A stretch of 64,000 nt of DNA. Origin: Serratia nematodiphila DZ0503SBS1 (GTDB lineage Bacteria > Pseudomonadota > Gammaproteobacteria > Enterobacterales > Enterobacteriaceae). The stretch spans positions 1 through 64,000 of the forward strand of contig NZ_JPUX01000002.1 of the NCBI RefSeq assembly GCF_000738675.1. Direction: 5' to 3'. This document shows, one piece after another, positions 1 to 9,152 of this stretch (the first letter of the stretch is position 1; each line of letters opens with the position of its first letter). The position numbers and the translations under genes were made by a program. The notes beneath the pieces are model-generated. The model was not told where the DNA came from. It searched no databases and saw nothing but the letters and a program-made list of their open reading frames with translations.

Positions 1-1306
1 GATTAGCACTGCCCTCCTCATCGGAGTATTCTTCCGGTTTAAGTGAAACTAAAAGCGCAGTTATTATTATCGGGAATATATAACCAGGATAGTTGGTAAA
101 TGGATTATTATAGGCAAAGTTTGTTAGCAATGATATCAACCAGTACAAATAGACACCGTGTGGTAATACGGTAGATGTCTTCTTATACAAACTAACCAAC
201 AGTAAAAAAGCACCGAAAACAAATACCAGTACGCCAACAAATCCATAATTTGAGAGAAGGTAAATGTACAAACTGTCTAGCGGAATCGCCGTTGTATTAT
301 CTTCAACCCCAACCATACCACTACCGTTCACAGCATAACCAGAGCCAAAGTAAATAGAGTAGGCTGAATCTAACACTTGCTCAATATAAAGAATACGCAA
401 GAAAATACTGTTTTCGGCGTATGTATTTTCCTTTGAAGAAAACACTTCATATATAAATGTGTTAGTAACGGAAAGGAAAAAAACAATGGAAACAACAACA
501 GTAATCCAAGTAATGAATCTCAACGCTCTCTGATTCGAGACAAGTCTATTAATAATCATATAAAGAACATAAATTACCATCATCACGAAAGCTGTTTTTG
601 ATGTAGAGCAAAGAATGCCTGCGATCATTAAGAATGTAAATAGCGCTCTTCGCTTGACTGAAACAAATGAGGCAAGAGCGAGGCCAAAGAAAAGATATTC
701 ACTGAGGCTGAAAGGTGTTGTCAATAAACCCAGAGCTCTTAAATAACCATCTGTAGTGCGTAAAACAAGGCCATTGTCTTTACCAAACGCGGTTAACATC
801 GGGCCAGGATTGAACCCCAGAACCTGGAAAATAAGCTCTGCCGAGAAGAACTCAGCAATAGTGGCTAACGCATTAATCGAACAAAAAATAATATAAAACT
901 TAATAAAAACAGATACTATGTTTTTTTTCTCTTCAGTGCTAAACATACTCGCTAACGCTGCGATCAATATTGCCGAAATTGCGAAGAGTTCAACTCGAAA
1001 CTGTATAGCAATCCTTGTCATATCAAATTTTGAAAAGAGTAAGGTCGCCAAAATATACGAAAGGATAAAAAAACAAATCGCTAAAAGCGTTAGCATCAAT
1101 GTGGTGAACTGCCTACCTGCCTTATATCCATTTGCAACAAAAAAGAAAATCATCAACAACGGAAATACTATCGAGAAGAAATCTTTATAGAGTAAGATCA
1201 AACGAGTAGTATTATAAGCAAAAATTGTAACCAGCCCATTTAATGAAGCTAATGCCAGGTACGTCAGAATAAAAAATATAAATATCTTTGAGGTTGATGT
1301 GTTCAT
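1..1306 (-). CDS. Wzy-like O-antigen/capsule polymerase, C-terminus off the window
   Basis: Reading from an ATG at 1306 down to base 2 gives 435 codons without a stop, so the gene continues past the left edge. The product is very hydrophobic, with many membrane segments, a large loop around residues 250-330 containing a YFGSGYAVNGSG-like patch, and further helices before the edge. This is the layout of Wzy/O-antigen ligase-type proteins, which have little sequence conservation. It starts 1 nt after the stop of the upstream glycosyltransferase gene, so the two are probably translationally coupled. The inferred role is polymerisation of repeat units in the inner membrane. Base composition is strongly AT-rich, as is usual for serotype-specific capsule genes. 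An O-antigen ligase or a flippase-like protein cannot be excluded. Confidence 0.75.
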   Translation of the reverse strand, partial: MNTSTSKIFIFFILTYLALASLNGLVTIFAYNTTRLILLYKDFFSIVFPLLMIFFFVANGYKAGRQFTTLMLTLLAICFFILSYILATLLFSKFDMTRIAIQFRVELFAISAILIAALASMFSTEEKKNIVSVFIKFYIIFCSINALATIAEFFSAELIFQVLGFNPGPMLTAFGKDNGLVLRTTDGYLRALGLLTTPFSLSEYLFFGLALASFVSVKRRALFTFLMIAGILCSTSKTAFVMMVIYVLYMIINRLVSNQRALRFITWITVVVSIVFFLSVTNTFIYEVFSSKENTYAENSIFLRILYIEQVLDSAYSIYFGSGYAVNGSGMVGVEDNTTAIPLDSLYIYLLSNYGFVGVLVFVFGAFLLLVSLYKKTSTVLPHGVYLYWLISLLTNFAYNNPFTNYPGYIFPIIITALLVSLKPEEYSDEEGSAN

Positions 1307-1307
1307 T

Positions 1308-2429
1308 TTAGTTATTGTAAACCTCTACATATCGTTTCGCGATATTATCAATATCAAAACTCTCCACGACGCTGCGTTCTTTGTGCGTGCGTGTATCTTC
1401 AACTTTGAAAGAGTTTAGCGGCCTAACATTACTACTCATGGCAGCTATTTCTGAAATTCCCCCCATGAAATTAGTATAGACAATCTTCCCAGAAAGCGCA
1501 CACTCCGCAACTGAACGCCCAAATGGTTCATTCCATTTTGTTGGCAGTATAACTGCATCAACATTTGCCATAAATTCTTCTACCGCAATAAAACCAAGCA
1601 GTTCAACATTTGACTTTTCCGCCAAAATTTTCATGGCATTACCTTCATCGCCATTAAACCTACCTGCCGCATAAAACTTGACATCTGCCCTATTCTTATA
1701 TTCATCTGCAAGGCGACAGTATTCATCGAATCCTTTATCGCTAGTAAGGCGACCTATAAATCCGACTCTAAAAGTTGAACTTTCTCTATCTTCAAAGCGA
1801 AGCGGTTCTATCGGATTATAGATAACCGAACATCTATCTTCATTAAAAAATCCGTTTGTCGTATGCAAATCAGAAATATAACGACTGATTCCAACAAAAC
1901 TGAAAACGGCTTTGCTCTTCCACTTTTTAAAAAATGAGAAAAACCTCACACTCAATTCTGACGTACTCATCACCTTGCCATGTTTGAACAAGGTCGAGTT
2001 AGGATGAAAGAGATAGTAATCTCTCGCGGTATGAACCAGTTTCACCTTACACTCTTTCACCGCATCCCACGCAGAAATTGAAAAACCGCCCAGGTTATTA
2101 GTATGCACAACGTCTGGAAGAAAGTTTTTTATTTCCTCTTTCACCGCATGCTTCATTGAGAAATTGTACTGATCTTTTGCATGCCATACTATTTTCTTCC
2201 ATGGCGACACGTTCTCTCCGCCATATGGCCAATAGACATTACTGAGAGGCAAATAAGTGACCATTACATTATTAATGGTTTTACATTCTCGTTCGGATTT
2301 GTTATGCAATGTAACAACACTTACTGTATGCCCCATATTAGCGAGTTTTTCAGCTAATAACTGCACAGATACCTCTGCGCCTCCAACCTTATAAGGATGA
2401 TAAAGTGTATTGATCATCATTATCTTCAT
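1308..2429 (-). CDS. Family 4 glycosyltransferase of the capsule cluster
   Basis: A 373-residue protein with the two-Rossmann GT-B layout. The N-terminal KVGGAEVS motif (about residues 14-21) is typical of GT4 enzymes, and the C-terminal half has VGFIGRLTSDKG and the E-x7-E nucleotide-sugar motif EPFGRSVAE. It should move a sugar from a nucleotide donor onto a lipid-linked repeat unit at the cytoplasmic face of the inner membrane; the specific sugar cannot be read from the sequence. It is AT-rich like the following polymerase gene and follows wzc after 217 bp that contain a strong hairpin. An AAGGTG ribosome-binding site lies about 10 nt before the ATG. Confidence 0.85.
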   Translation of the reverse strand: MKIMMINTLYHPYKVGGAEVSVQLLAEKLANMGHTVSVVTLHNKSERECKTINNVMVTYLPLSNVYWPYGGENVSPWKKIVWHAKDQYNFSMKHAVKEEIKNFLPDVVHTNNLGGFSISAWDAVKECKVKLVHTARDYYLFHPNSTLFKHGKVMSTSELSVRFFSFFKKWKSKAVFSFVGISRYISDLHTTNGFFNEDRCSVIYNPIEPLRFEDRESSTFRVGFIGRLTSDKGFDEYCRLADEYKNRADVKFYAAGRFNGDEGNAMKILAEKSNVELLGFIAVEEFMANVDAVILPTKWNEPFGRSVAECALSGKIVYTNFMGGISEIAAMSSNVRPLNSFKVEDTRTHKERSVVESFDIDNIAKRYVEVYNN

Positions 2430-2602
2430 TTCTTATACACCTTAAATATTCTATGTAAACATTTGACTGTCGTCTGAATGGTAATCAAAAATCATTCAAA
2501 ATGAAGACAAATTTAAAAAAACAAATCGAATGTATTTATAAATGCATATATTTGCCGATTACATCCATTTTTCTTATTACAAATAGCAAATATATGAACA
2601 TA

Positions 2603-2628
2603 TGCCATACCGGTTTCCCGGTATGGCA
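2603..2628 (-). terminator. Hairpin after wzc, probable attenuator inside the capsule operon
   Basis: A perfect 11-bp stem (TGCCATACCGG paired with CCGGTATGGCA) closes a GAAA tetraloop on the transcribed strand, starting about 18 nt after the wzc stop. The sequence that follows is AT-rich but has no clean U-run, so it looks like a leaky terminator or an mRNA-stabilising 3' end. A stem-loop in the same place, between the conserved wza-wzb-wzc genes and the serotype genes, is known as an attenuator in E. coli group 1 capsule clusters. The rest of 2430-2646 shows no gene. Confidence 0.7.
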
Positions 2629-2646
2629 CTGATGTGTTGCTAACAA

Positions 2647-4821
2647 CTATGCTTTATCGTTTGAACGATACTCATATTGATAGTAGCCATAATCACCATA
2701 GTAGCTGCTGGCCCGTTTCTCAACAGCATTCAGAATAACGCCTTTAACATCGATGCCATTTTGATTAAAGCGGCGAATACTCACCTCTATTTCTTTGACC
2801 GTGTTGGATGCGAAACGTGCGATCATCAGACTAGTCCCCGCCCTGTGCCCTATAATAGCGGCATCAGTAACTGCTAGAATAGGTGGCGTATCAATCATCA
2901 CGATATCATAATTCTTACTCGCCCAATCAATCAGCTCATTGAAGCGTGCCCCCATGAGCAACTCTGAAGGATTTGGCGGTATCTGTCCACGCGGAATAAA
3001 ATCCAGGTTTTCAATTTCTGTTTTGCGGACACTGTTAGCCATCGTGGTCTGAGCAGATAAGATATCAGATAAACCATTATGCCAATCGGTATTCAACAAT
3101 GAGTGTGAATAGCCCTTACGCATATCAGCATCAATGACTAAAACACGTTGCCCAGCCTGAGCAATGACCGCGGCCAAGTTGATGCTGACGAAAGTTTTAC
3201 CAATATTTGGGCTTGCACCACAGACCATCAGAACATTATTTTTAGCTTCGAGCATAGCGAAATGCAAACTGGTTCTTAAGCTTCGTACTGCCTCGATCGC
3301 CAAATCCGCAGGGTTCCCAACGGCCAACAACGTTTTTGAACGCGTGTTGGTTTTTTTATTGCCGCGCATCAACGTCTCTATGTCTTTTTTCTGTTGCCAC
3401 TCAGACAACGGAATACTTGCATAAACGTTGATGCCTTGGTCTTCCAGCTGTTCTGGGCTTTCAATACCTCGATGCAGAACGCTTTTCAGCAGTACTACGG
3501 CAACGGAAGCGATCCCGCCAAGCAACGTAAAGATGATAACGATTAACGTCTTCTTCGGCTTAACCGGTTTCGGTTGAGTGACAGCGGTATCAATGATTCT
3601 GACATTACCCACGGTGCTCGCTTTCGTTATCGAAAGCTCTTGTTGACGGTTGAGCAACTGCATGTAAATCTCTTTACCAGCATCAACATCACGAGTTAAG
3701 CGCAAGATCTCCTGCTGTGTTTGCGGCATCTTACTGACTCGCTGGTTTAACTTATCTTTTTCCTTTTGCAGGGTTGCTCTTTTTTCCAATAAAGCACGAT
3801 AAGCAGGGTGCTCTTTTGTGTATAATTTCGAAATTTCAGACTCTTTGAAAGTCAACTCATTAAGCTGAGCCTCAACCCCGACAATAGTATCAAGAACAGA
3901 CTTTGCTTCCAAAGACAGATCAACAGAATCGTTCGCTTGGCGGAAACTGTTTAATTTGTCTTCAGCCGTATTTAAAGAATCGCGAACCTGCGGTAATTGT
4001 TCCTTCAAAAAAGCAAGGCTTTTGGCCGCTTCTTCTGATTTTCGCTCAACATTTTGGATCAAGTAATTATTGCTGATACTTTCAATAATTCTTTTGATTA
4101 GAACAGGATCATCCCCCATCAGGGTGAGTGAAAGAACCCCCGTGTCCTTACCTTTGTCTTCTACTGTAAGATCGTCAAGAAGTTGTACCGTTGCTGCCAG
4201 CGTTGTGAGCTTTTTGACATTAAACACTGTTCCTGGCTTCGCTGAGATTTCGCTAACCAACATAGAAACGCCGCTTGCATTCTCCAAGCGCCCAACTTTG
4301 CCTTGAAAGATTTTATCTTTATCTACGGTAACGACGTAGTTTTGATCATCAATAACTTCCAGCTCGATAGCACTCTCGACTAGAGGCTCAGCTACAGTGA
4401 GCCTGGATAAGGCAACCTGCCCCGGTTTATTACCCATGAGCCTTGCCCAACCGCGGCCAAAAATCGGAAAATATTTCTGAGTGACGACAGTATCTAAATG
4501 GAGATCTTCGACAGTTTTCCCCACGATCATGCGAGAGGAAATCAGTTCAATCTCTGTAGATGATGCTGGCAAAGAGTTAGGCAACATTTGGGACAGGTTA
4601 CTTACCAGCATATTACCTTCGTTTTGCTCGACCTGAACAGTTGCATCAGCCTGGTATATAGGTGTCGCAAAAAGACTATATATAATGCCGATGACGGCAA
4701 ATAATGATGTAATGCTAACAATTAACCATTTGTGATCGACTAGCGTCCCTAACAGCCGTCCAAAATCGATCTCGTCATTTTCCTTACTTGCCAAGGAACT
4801 CGTTCGGTTTTTATCAATCAT
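2647..4821 (-). CDS. wzc: Wzc tyrosine autokinase, polysaccharide co-polymerase
   Basis: A 724-residue inner-membrane protein that sets polymer length and couples polymerisation to export through Wza. Two membrane segments (about residues 35-53 and 425-447) flank a periplasmic domain with coiled-coil stretches (about 265-390). The cytoplasmic BY-kinase domain has a Walker A-like GASPNIGKT, a Walker A' VLVIDADMR and a Walker B IVMIDTPP. The tail carries seven tyrosines in a YYGDYGYYQYEY cluster, the expected autophosphorylation sites. The start lies 12 nt after the wzb stop, consistent with one operon and with Wzb removing these phosphates. Confidence 0.95.
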   Translation of the reverse strand: MIDKNRTSSLASKENDEIDFGRLLGTLVDHKWLIVSITSLFAVIGIIYSLFATPIYQADATVQVEQNEGNMLVSNLSQMLPNSLPASSTEIELISSRMIVGKTVEDLHLDTVVTQKYFPIFGRGWARLMGNKPGQVALSRLTVAEPLVESAIELEVIDDQNYVVTVDKDKIFQGKVGRLENASGVSMLVSEISAKPGTVFNVKKLTTLAATVQLLDDLTVEDKGKDTGVLSLTLMGDDPVLIKRIIESISNNYLIQNVERKSEEAAKSLAFLKEQLPQVRDSLNTAEDKLNSFRQANDSVDLSLEAKSVLDTIVGVEAQLNELTFKESEISKLYTKEHPAYRALLEKRATLQKEKDKLNQRVSKMPQTQQEILRLTRDVDAGKEIYMQLLNRQQELSITKASTVGNVRIIDTAVTQPKPVKPKKTLIVIIFTLLGGIASVAVVLLKSVLHRGIESPEQLEDQGINVYASIPLSEWQQKKDIETLMRGNKKTNTRSKTLLAVGNPADLAIEAVRSLRTSLHFAMLEAKNNVLMVCGASPNIGKTFVSINLAAVIAQAGQRVLVIDADMRKGYSHSLLNTDWHNGLSDILSAQTTMANSVRKTEIENLDFIPRGQIPPNPSELLMGARFNELIDWASKNYDIVMIDTPPILAVTDAAIIGHRAGTSLMIARFASNTVKEIEVSIRRFNQNGIDVKGVILNAVEKRASSYYGDYGYYQYEYRSNDKA

Positions 4822-4833
4822 TGTAATCTCTGT

Positions 4834-5271
4834 TTAGCGATTTAATGCTAGCGCCCACTTCTGAGCACCTTCAGCTAGTAGGCTATAGACGAATTCAAAA
4901 GCCTCAGAACTTTTGCGATAAGGATCTGGGATATCTTGTTGACCCAGCCAATGGGCAAATAGCATTGTTTTGCCTCTGACTTCAGGGGCTAGCCTGCAGA
5001 CAGCATCAACATGTCCCTTTTCCATGACTAATATCAGATCATATTCACGGCACAATGCAGCTGTCAGCTGTTGTGCTTGGTGATTATCCAATGATAAATC
5101 ATGCTTTCTAGCCACTTCTGCAGCCTGAGCATCAGCAGGCTTGCCAACCAAGGCAGAAATCCCGGCAGAGGCAATTTTCTTATGTGGCAGTTTTTCCTTC
5201 AACAGCCGTTCTCCTGTAGGAGAACGGCATATGTTGCCGACGCAAACGACCAGAATAGAATCAAACATCAT
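4834..5271 (-). CDS. wzb: Wzb low-molecular-weight protein tyrosine phosphatase
   Basis: A 145-residue cytoplasmic phosphatase that dephosphorylates the Wzc tyrosine tail, letting capsule assembly cycle. The active-site P-loop VCVGNICRSP (a CX5R motif) lies at about residues 9-18, and the general-acid DP pair is in DIPDPYRKS near residue 116. Length matches the family. The first of two adjacent ATG codons is used because AAGG lies 6 nt before it. It sits 12 nt downstream of wza and 12 nt upstream of wzc, the standard wza-wzb-wzc order. Confidence 0.96.
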   Translation of the reverse strand: MMFDSILVVCVGNICRSPTGERLLKEKLPHKKIASAGISALVGKPADAQAAEVARKHDLSLDNHQAQQLTAALCREYDLILVMEKGHVDAVCRLAPEVRGKTMLFAHWLGQQDIPDPYRKSSEAFEFVYSLLAEGAQKWALALNR

Positions 5272-5283
5272 CTTTTACCTTAA

Positions 5284-6417
5284 CTACCAATTATGAATAC
5301 GCTGTGTACCTTCGGTCAGGTTGTTGAAACCAACGATAGTCGGTAACAATTGGCTGACGACGCGGTTCCAACGAGCAATCGGTACGGTAGTTACGTATAC
5401 AATGTCATATGGCTGAAGGTGAAACTCAGTCCCCATTACCATCGCAGTAGCATCAGACGCATTAAGTTGGTAGATATTGGCCAGCTTTTTACCTTCCATA
5501 CCACGTAATGGTCTAATGACAAACACCCCCGTCGCATCGGCAAAGTTCTGATCCATTCCTTCAGCATTACCTAATGCTTCCGTTAGTGTCATACCGCTGC
5601 GATCCATTTTCAACGTAGTCTGTTTTTTCACTTCCCCCATAACGAAAACTTTTAAATCGTCATTACGGGGAATGTAGAGGATGTCGCCCGGATAAAGTAG
5701 GTGGTTTTGCGTCAAATCCCCCCTTTGCATCAAGGCTTGCAAAGAGATTCGCTGTTCTTTTCCATTATGTGTCAGAATGACATTACGCCAGTCTGCATTT
5801 TCTGAAAGCCCGCCAGCCGCATTGATTGCATCCATCACAGTAAGGGGAACGTTCGTGATCGGTTGCTGTCCCGACTTTGCTACTTCCCCCGTCACATACG
5901 CTTTTTGAGAGCGGAAAGCGGCGATACTCACATCAACCTGTGGGCTTTCGATGTATTGCGCCAATCGTCCTGCGATCTCATTTCTGACTTGGCTCATCGT
6001 TTTACCGGCAACTTTTATCTTACCGATATACGGATAAAAAATTGTACCGTCCGAATTCACCCAGTTACCCGTATCGCTGGCACTGCGATATTGCCCCGCC
6101 GGTGTAGTCAGTTCAGGGTGATCCCAGACAGTCACCATTAACACGTCGCCGATACCAATCCGGTATTCGTAATTTTGCAATTCACGCTCTAAGGACGAGT
6201 TTGGTTGCGCGACAACGGGTTTAGGTCTCATTTTCTCAACCAAACCAGGCGTCATTGGATAGACATTAACCAGATTGTCGATATCGAAATCACTATCTTG
6301 CTGTTTTACAACCTCTTTCCCACTAGTTGAAAGGTGAGAACCAGGCACGATTGTACAACCGCTGATTACACTGATCGATACCAAGAGCGGTATCAGTTTC
6401 CACTGTTTATTTGCCAT
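5284..6417 (-). CDS. wza: Wza outer-membrane polysaccharide export lipoprotein
   Basis: A 377-residue lipoprotein that forms the octameric export channel for capsule or exopolysaccharide. The signal peptide ends in a lipobox ISGC with the lipidated Cys at residue 21. The polysaccharide export domain follows ([21 protein letters not shown], here about 85-105), then SLBB-type repeats ([13 protein letters not shown] and [10 protein letters not shown]). The C-terminal helix ends in RIHNW, like other Wza proteins. It is separated from galF by 280 bp without a gene, terminator or second JUMPstart, so galU-galF-wza could be co-transcribed, although a local promoter in the gap is possible. Confidence 0.96.
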   Translation of the reverse strand: MANKQWKLIPLLVSISVISGCTIVPGSHLSTSGKEVVKQQDSDFDIDNLVNVYPMTPGLVEKMRPKPVVAQPNSSLERELQNYEYRIGIGDVLMVTVWDHPELTTPAGQYRSASDTGNWVNSDGTIFYPYIGKIKVAGKTMSQVRNEIAGRLAQYIESPQVDVSIAAFRSQKAYVTGEVAKSGQQPITNVPLTVMDAINAAGGLSENADWRNVILTHNGKEQRISLQALMQRGDLTQNHLLYPGDILYIPRNDDLKVFVMGEVKKQTTLKMDRSGMTLTEALGNAEGMDQNFADATGVFVIRPLRGMEGKKLANIYQLNASDATAMVMGTEFHLQPYDIVYVTTVPIARWNRVVSQLLPTIVGFNNLTEGTQRIHNW

Positions 6418-6697
6418 CGAATTATCATCACTATCAAAGTAAAAAGTTTGCTGTACTGAGCCCTCCCGGCCAACCCTGGCACAGGCCGTTGTACTCGGAA
6501 AAGAATTTGTCGATGGGTTTCAATACTGATTAAACTTTCATTGAGCCCACGTTGAATCCCAATACGCTATGCTGGAAATGGCCTAAAAGCATTATTACAC
6601 AATTACCTCGCAATAGCGCACGATTACCTCAATACGCACAGAGAGAAGTGATTTTGGAAAGCGCTATGCCTGGGCACAACGTTCCAGCCAAACGTAT

Positions 6698-7591
6698 TTA
6701 TAATGAAAGCCGTTCTGCCCATTCACGGAAAGCTTTGCCTTGAGTTGGGTGACGCAACCCATAAGTGACAAAAGCGCGAAGGTAACCCAGTTTTTCACCG
6801 CAGTTGAACGATTCACCCACCAGCTCTGTCGCCTCGACCGGTTTGCGTTTCAACAATTCTGCAATCGCATCGGTCAGTTGAATACGCCCCCAGGCTCCCG
6901 GTTCCGTGGTCTCCAGCAGCGGCCAAATATCGGCAGACAAGACATAGCGCCCTACCGCAGAGTAGTTGGATTCCAACTTGGTTTCCGGTGCCGGTTTTTC
7001 AATAATCGATGTGATACGGGCACTTTCGCCAGGTTTCAGATTGCTGGCCTCACACTCAACCACGGAATAATCATGCAGCACGTGTTCGTCTGCCTTTTGC
7101 ACCAAAACCTGGCTCAGACCGGTCTGCTCAAAGCGCGCAATCATGTGTGACAGGTTGTCTTTCTTCAAATCGGCCTTTGCGTCATCCAGCAAGATGTCCG
7201 GCAACAGAACGACAAATGGAGAATCACCGACCAACGGTTTAGCGCAGAGAACGGCATGTCCCAGTCCTTTTGGCTGCCCCTGGCGAATGTGCATCAGCGT
7301 TACGCCTTTTGGCGTTATCGACTGTACCTCATCCAGCAGTTGCCGTTTCACGCGTGCCTCCAGCATCGCCTCCAGCTCGAATGAGGTATCGAAATGGTTT
7401 TCAATGGCGTTCTTGGAAGAATGCGTCACCAGGATGATCTCTTTAATCCCCGCCGCGACGCATTCGTTGACAATGTATTGAATCAACGGTTTATCAACGA
7501 TTGGCAACATCTCTTTCGGAATCGCTTTGGTCGCCGGCAGCATACGCATGCCCAATCCGGCAACGGGAATAACCGCTTTCAACTTCGTCAT
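6698..7591 (-). CDS. galF: GalF, GalU-like UTP-glucose-1-phosphate uridylyltransferase paralogue
   Basis: A 297-residue protein, exactly the E. coli GalF length. It shares the nucleotidyltransferase core with its neighbour galU but has the GalF-type residues: GLGMRM at the N-terminus where GalU has GLGTRM, and [15 protein letters not shown] where GalU has [12 protein letters not shown]. GalF is thought to act with or modulate GalU in UDP-glucose supply for surface polysaccharides, with weak or no activity of its own. The start at 7591 is chosen because GAGG precedes it by 7 nt; a longer start four codons upstream lacks a ribosome site. It lies 53 nt after galU. Confidence 0.93.
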   Translation of the reverse strand: MTKLKAVIPVAGLGMRMLPATKAIPKEMLPIVDKPLIQYIVNECVAAGIKEIILVTHSSKNAIENHFDTSFELEAMLEARVKRQLLDEVQSITPKGVTLMHIRQGQPKGLGHAVLCAKPLVGDSPFVVLLPDILLDDAKADLKKDNLSHMIARFEQTGLSQVLVQKADEHVLHDYSVVECEASNLKPGESARITSIIEKPAPETKLESNYSAVGRYVLSADIWPLLETTEPGAWGRIQLTDAIAELLKRKPVEATELVGESFNCGEKLGYLRAFVTYGLRHPTQGKAFREWAERLSL

Positions 7592-7644
7592 GGTAGACCT
7601 CATTCAATCTCGTGATCGCTTTCAGCCGCAGTGGCGACAGCCTG

Positions 7645-8541
7645 TTACTTTCCCAACGTCTGCTTCAACCAGCGGGTGAAGTTTTCGCCTTCGGAACCGT
7701 GACGCACCCCATACTGCACAAACGCCTTCATATAGCCAAGCTTGTCACCACAATCATGGGACTTACCGCTCATATGGAACGCTTCCACCGTTTGTTCATC
7801 CATCAGCATCGCAATCGCATCGGTCAGTTGAATCTCATCACCCGCGCCGGGAGGGGTTTTCTCAAGTAACGGCCAAATATCGGCGGCAAGCACATACCGG
7901 CCGACGACGGCCAGGTTGGAAGGGGCATCCTCGCGGGCCGGCTTCTCAACCACCGCCGTCATCGGTGCGCTTTCTCCCGCTGCGATCGTCGCACCTGCGC
8001 AATCTACCACACCGTATTTGGACACATCTTGTTCCGGCACAGGTTCAACCATGATTTGGCTGTAACCCGTATCGCCAAAACGTTGGATCATTTTAGCCAG
8101 ATTTTCTTTGCGCAGATCCGCCGTAGAATCATCCAGCAAAACATCCGGAAGCAGCACCACGAAAGGAGAATCACCTACCATAGGTTTGGCGCACAGCACC
8201 GCATGCCCCAACCCTTTCGCCTGTCCCTGACGCACCTGCATCACGGTAACGTCCGGCGGACAAATGCTTTGCACTTCGCTCAGGAGCTGGCGCTTCACAC
8301 GCGCTTCGAGCATCGCCTCCAGCTCAAACGAAGTGTCAAAATGGTTTTCAATCGCGTTTTTCGATGAATGCGTGACCAATACGATATCTTTAATCCCCGC
8401 CGCCACGCATTCAGCAACAATGTACTGGATTAAGGGCTTATCGACCACGGGCAACATTTCTTTAGGGATAGCCTTGGTCGCCGGCAACATACGGGTTCCC
8501 AAGCCCGCAACGGGGATCACTGCCTTAAGTCTTGTTTGCAT
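7645..8541 (-). CDS. galU: GalU UTP-glucose-1-phosphate uridylyltransferase
   Basis: A 298-residue cytoplasmic enzyme that makes UDP-glucose from UTP and glucose-1-phosphate, the donor for capsule, LPS core and trehalose synthesis. It has the catalytic-loop motif [18 protein letters not shown] near the N-terminus, VEKP in the middle and [12 protein letters not shown] near residue 235. The start at 8541 is preferred because GGA sits 6 nt upstream; an ATG two codons earlier has no spacing to a ribosome site. It is the first gene after the JUMPstart element and is followed by its paralogue galF. Confidence 0.94.
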   Translation of the reverse strand: MQTRLKAVIPVAGLGTRMLPATKAIPKEMLPVVDKPLIQYIVAECVAAGIKDIVLVTHSSKNAIENHFDTSFELEAMLEARVKRQLLSEVQSICPPDVTVMQVRQGQAKGLGHAVLCAKPMVGDSPFVVLLPDVLLDDSTADLRKENLAKMIQRFGDTGYSQIMVEPVPEQDVSKYGVVDCAGATIAAGESAPMTAVVEKPAREDAPSNLAVVGRYVLAADIWPLLEKTPPGAGDEIQLTDAIAMLMDEQTVEAFHMSGKSHDCGDKLGYMKAFVQYGVRHGSEGENFTRWLKQTLGK

Positions 8542-8547
8542 TTTCAT

Positions 8548-9152
8548 TCCAATTCATCGTAGCGCTGCATTCATCTGTGCAGCGTGAACAAGGGGATTCA
8601 ATCGGGCACGCTACCGCCCTTGGCTTGCAGCTACCAAAGTACTGTTAATGGCGTATCCCCCCACGTCATTGCATGAGCCAGGCAATTTTTATGCAAAGCG
8701 GCACTCATTCTTAGTTTGAACTGTCATGCTGTTCACAAAAAAATAAAAAAAACGGTGCCTTTATAACCAAACAATGTTAGTTACTGCCGTTATATGACTA
8801 AGATTCTTATACTAATGTCTAAGTGATACAAGCCTTAGATCCCCCCAGTCAGACGTTTTCAGAATAAGACTACTCGTGCCGCATACCGATAAGAATCATA
8901 GTCAAAGAAAATTGTTTTAATGTTTTGATTTAAATAAATTTAATAAGGCGTTTCTTTTCTGAGCGCATGGCATCCCGGTAGATATTTGCTCCCCAGGCCC
9001 GTGATTCCTTTGGCCGCTCGGCGCCGATCGATGTTTATGGTAATCCTCCTGTTCTGAACCACATCCACCCGATTAAAGTTGAATTTTGCCGCCTCAACGC
9101 CCATCATTCCCGTGCGGCATAAGCCGTAGAACTTACAGGTGAAATTGGGCGT
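8548..9152. promoter_or_regulatory. Divergent galU/yegH regulatory region, AT-rich, with 16-bp inverted repeat
   Basis: A 605-bp gene-free stretch between the capsule operon (leftward) and yegH (rightward). Besides the JUMPstart element it holds an AT-rich core (about 8730-8950), likely to contain the promoters. It also has two near-identical inverted copies of ATAAGAATCWTAGTCA, on the minus strand at 8795-8810 and on the plus strand at 8889-8904, with one difference in 16. The TAAGAAT half resembles the left half of an RcsAB box, but the right half does not. No confident -35/-10 pair could be assigned. Confidence 0.6.
8607..8644 (-). promoter_or_regulatory. JUMPstart element with ops site (RfaH recruitment)
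   Basis: Read on the minus strand, this 38-nt stretch matches the JUMPstart consensus almost base for base: CAGT, then TTTGGTAGCTG, then AAGCC, ending in the ops core GGCGGTAGCGTG (8607-8618). The ops core pauses RNA polymerase and loads RfaH, which suppresses termination and polarity in long polysaccharide operons. It is about 60 nt before galU, so it would control galU-galF-wza-wzb-wzc and the genes beyond. No second copy was found before wza. Confidence 0.93.

Noticed and set aside
918..1190. 90-codon plus-strand frame in the capsule region
   Set aside because: Lies antisense to the Wzy-like gene, lacks a ribosome site and resembles no known protein.
6418..6697. Second JUMPstart/ops element before wza
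   Set aside because: Neither GGCGGTAGCG nor GGTAGCTG was found on the minus strand in this gap.
6552..6743. 63-codon plus-strand frame in the galF-wza gap
   Set aside because: It runs into the galF coding end on the opposite strand and has no family resemblance.
8795..8810. RcsAB box before the capsule operon
   Set aside because: Only the left half TAAGAAT matches; the right half lacks the TCCTA-type sequence, so it is reported only as an inverted repeat.
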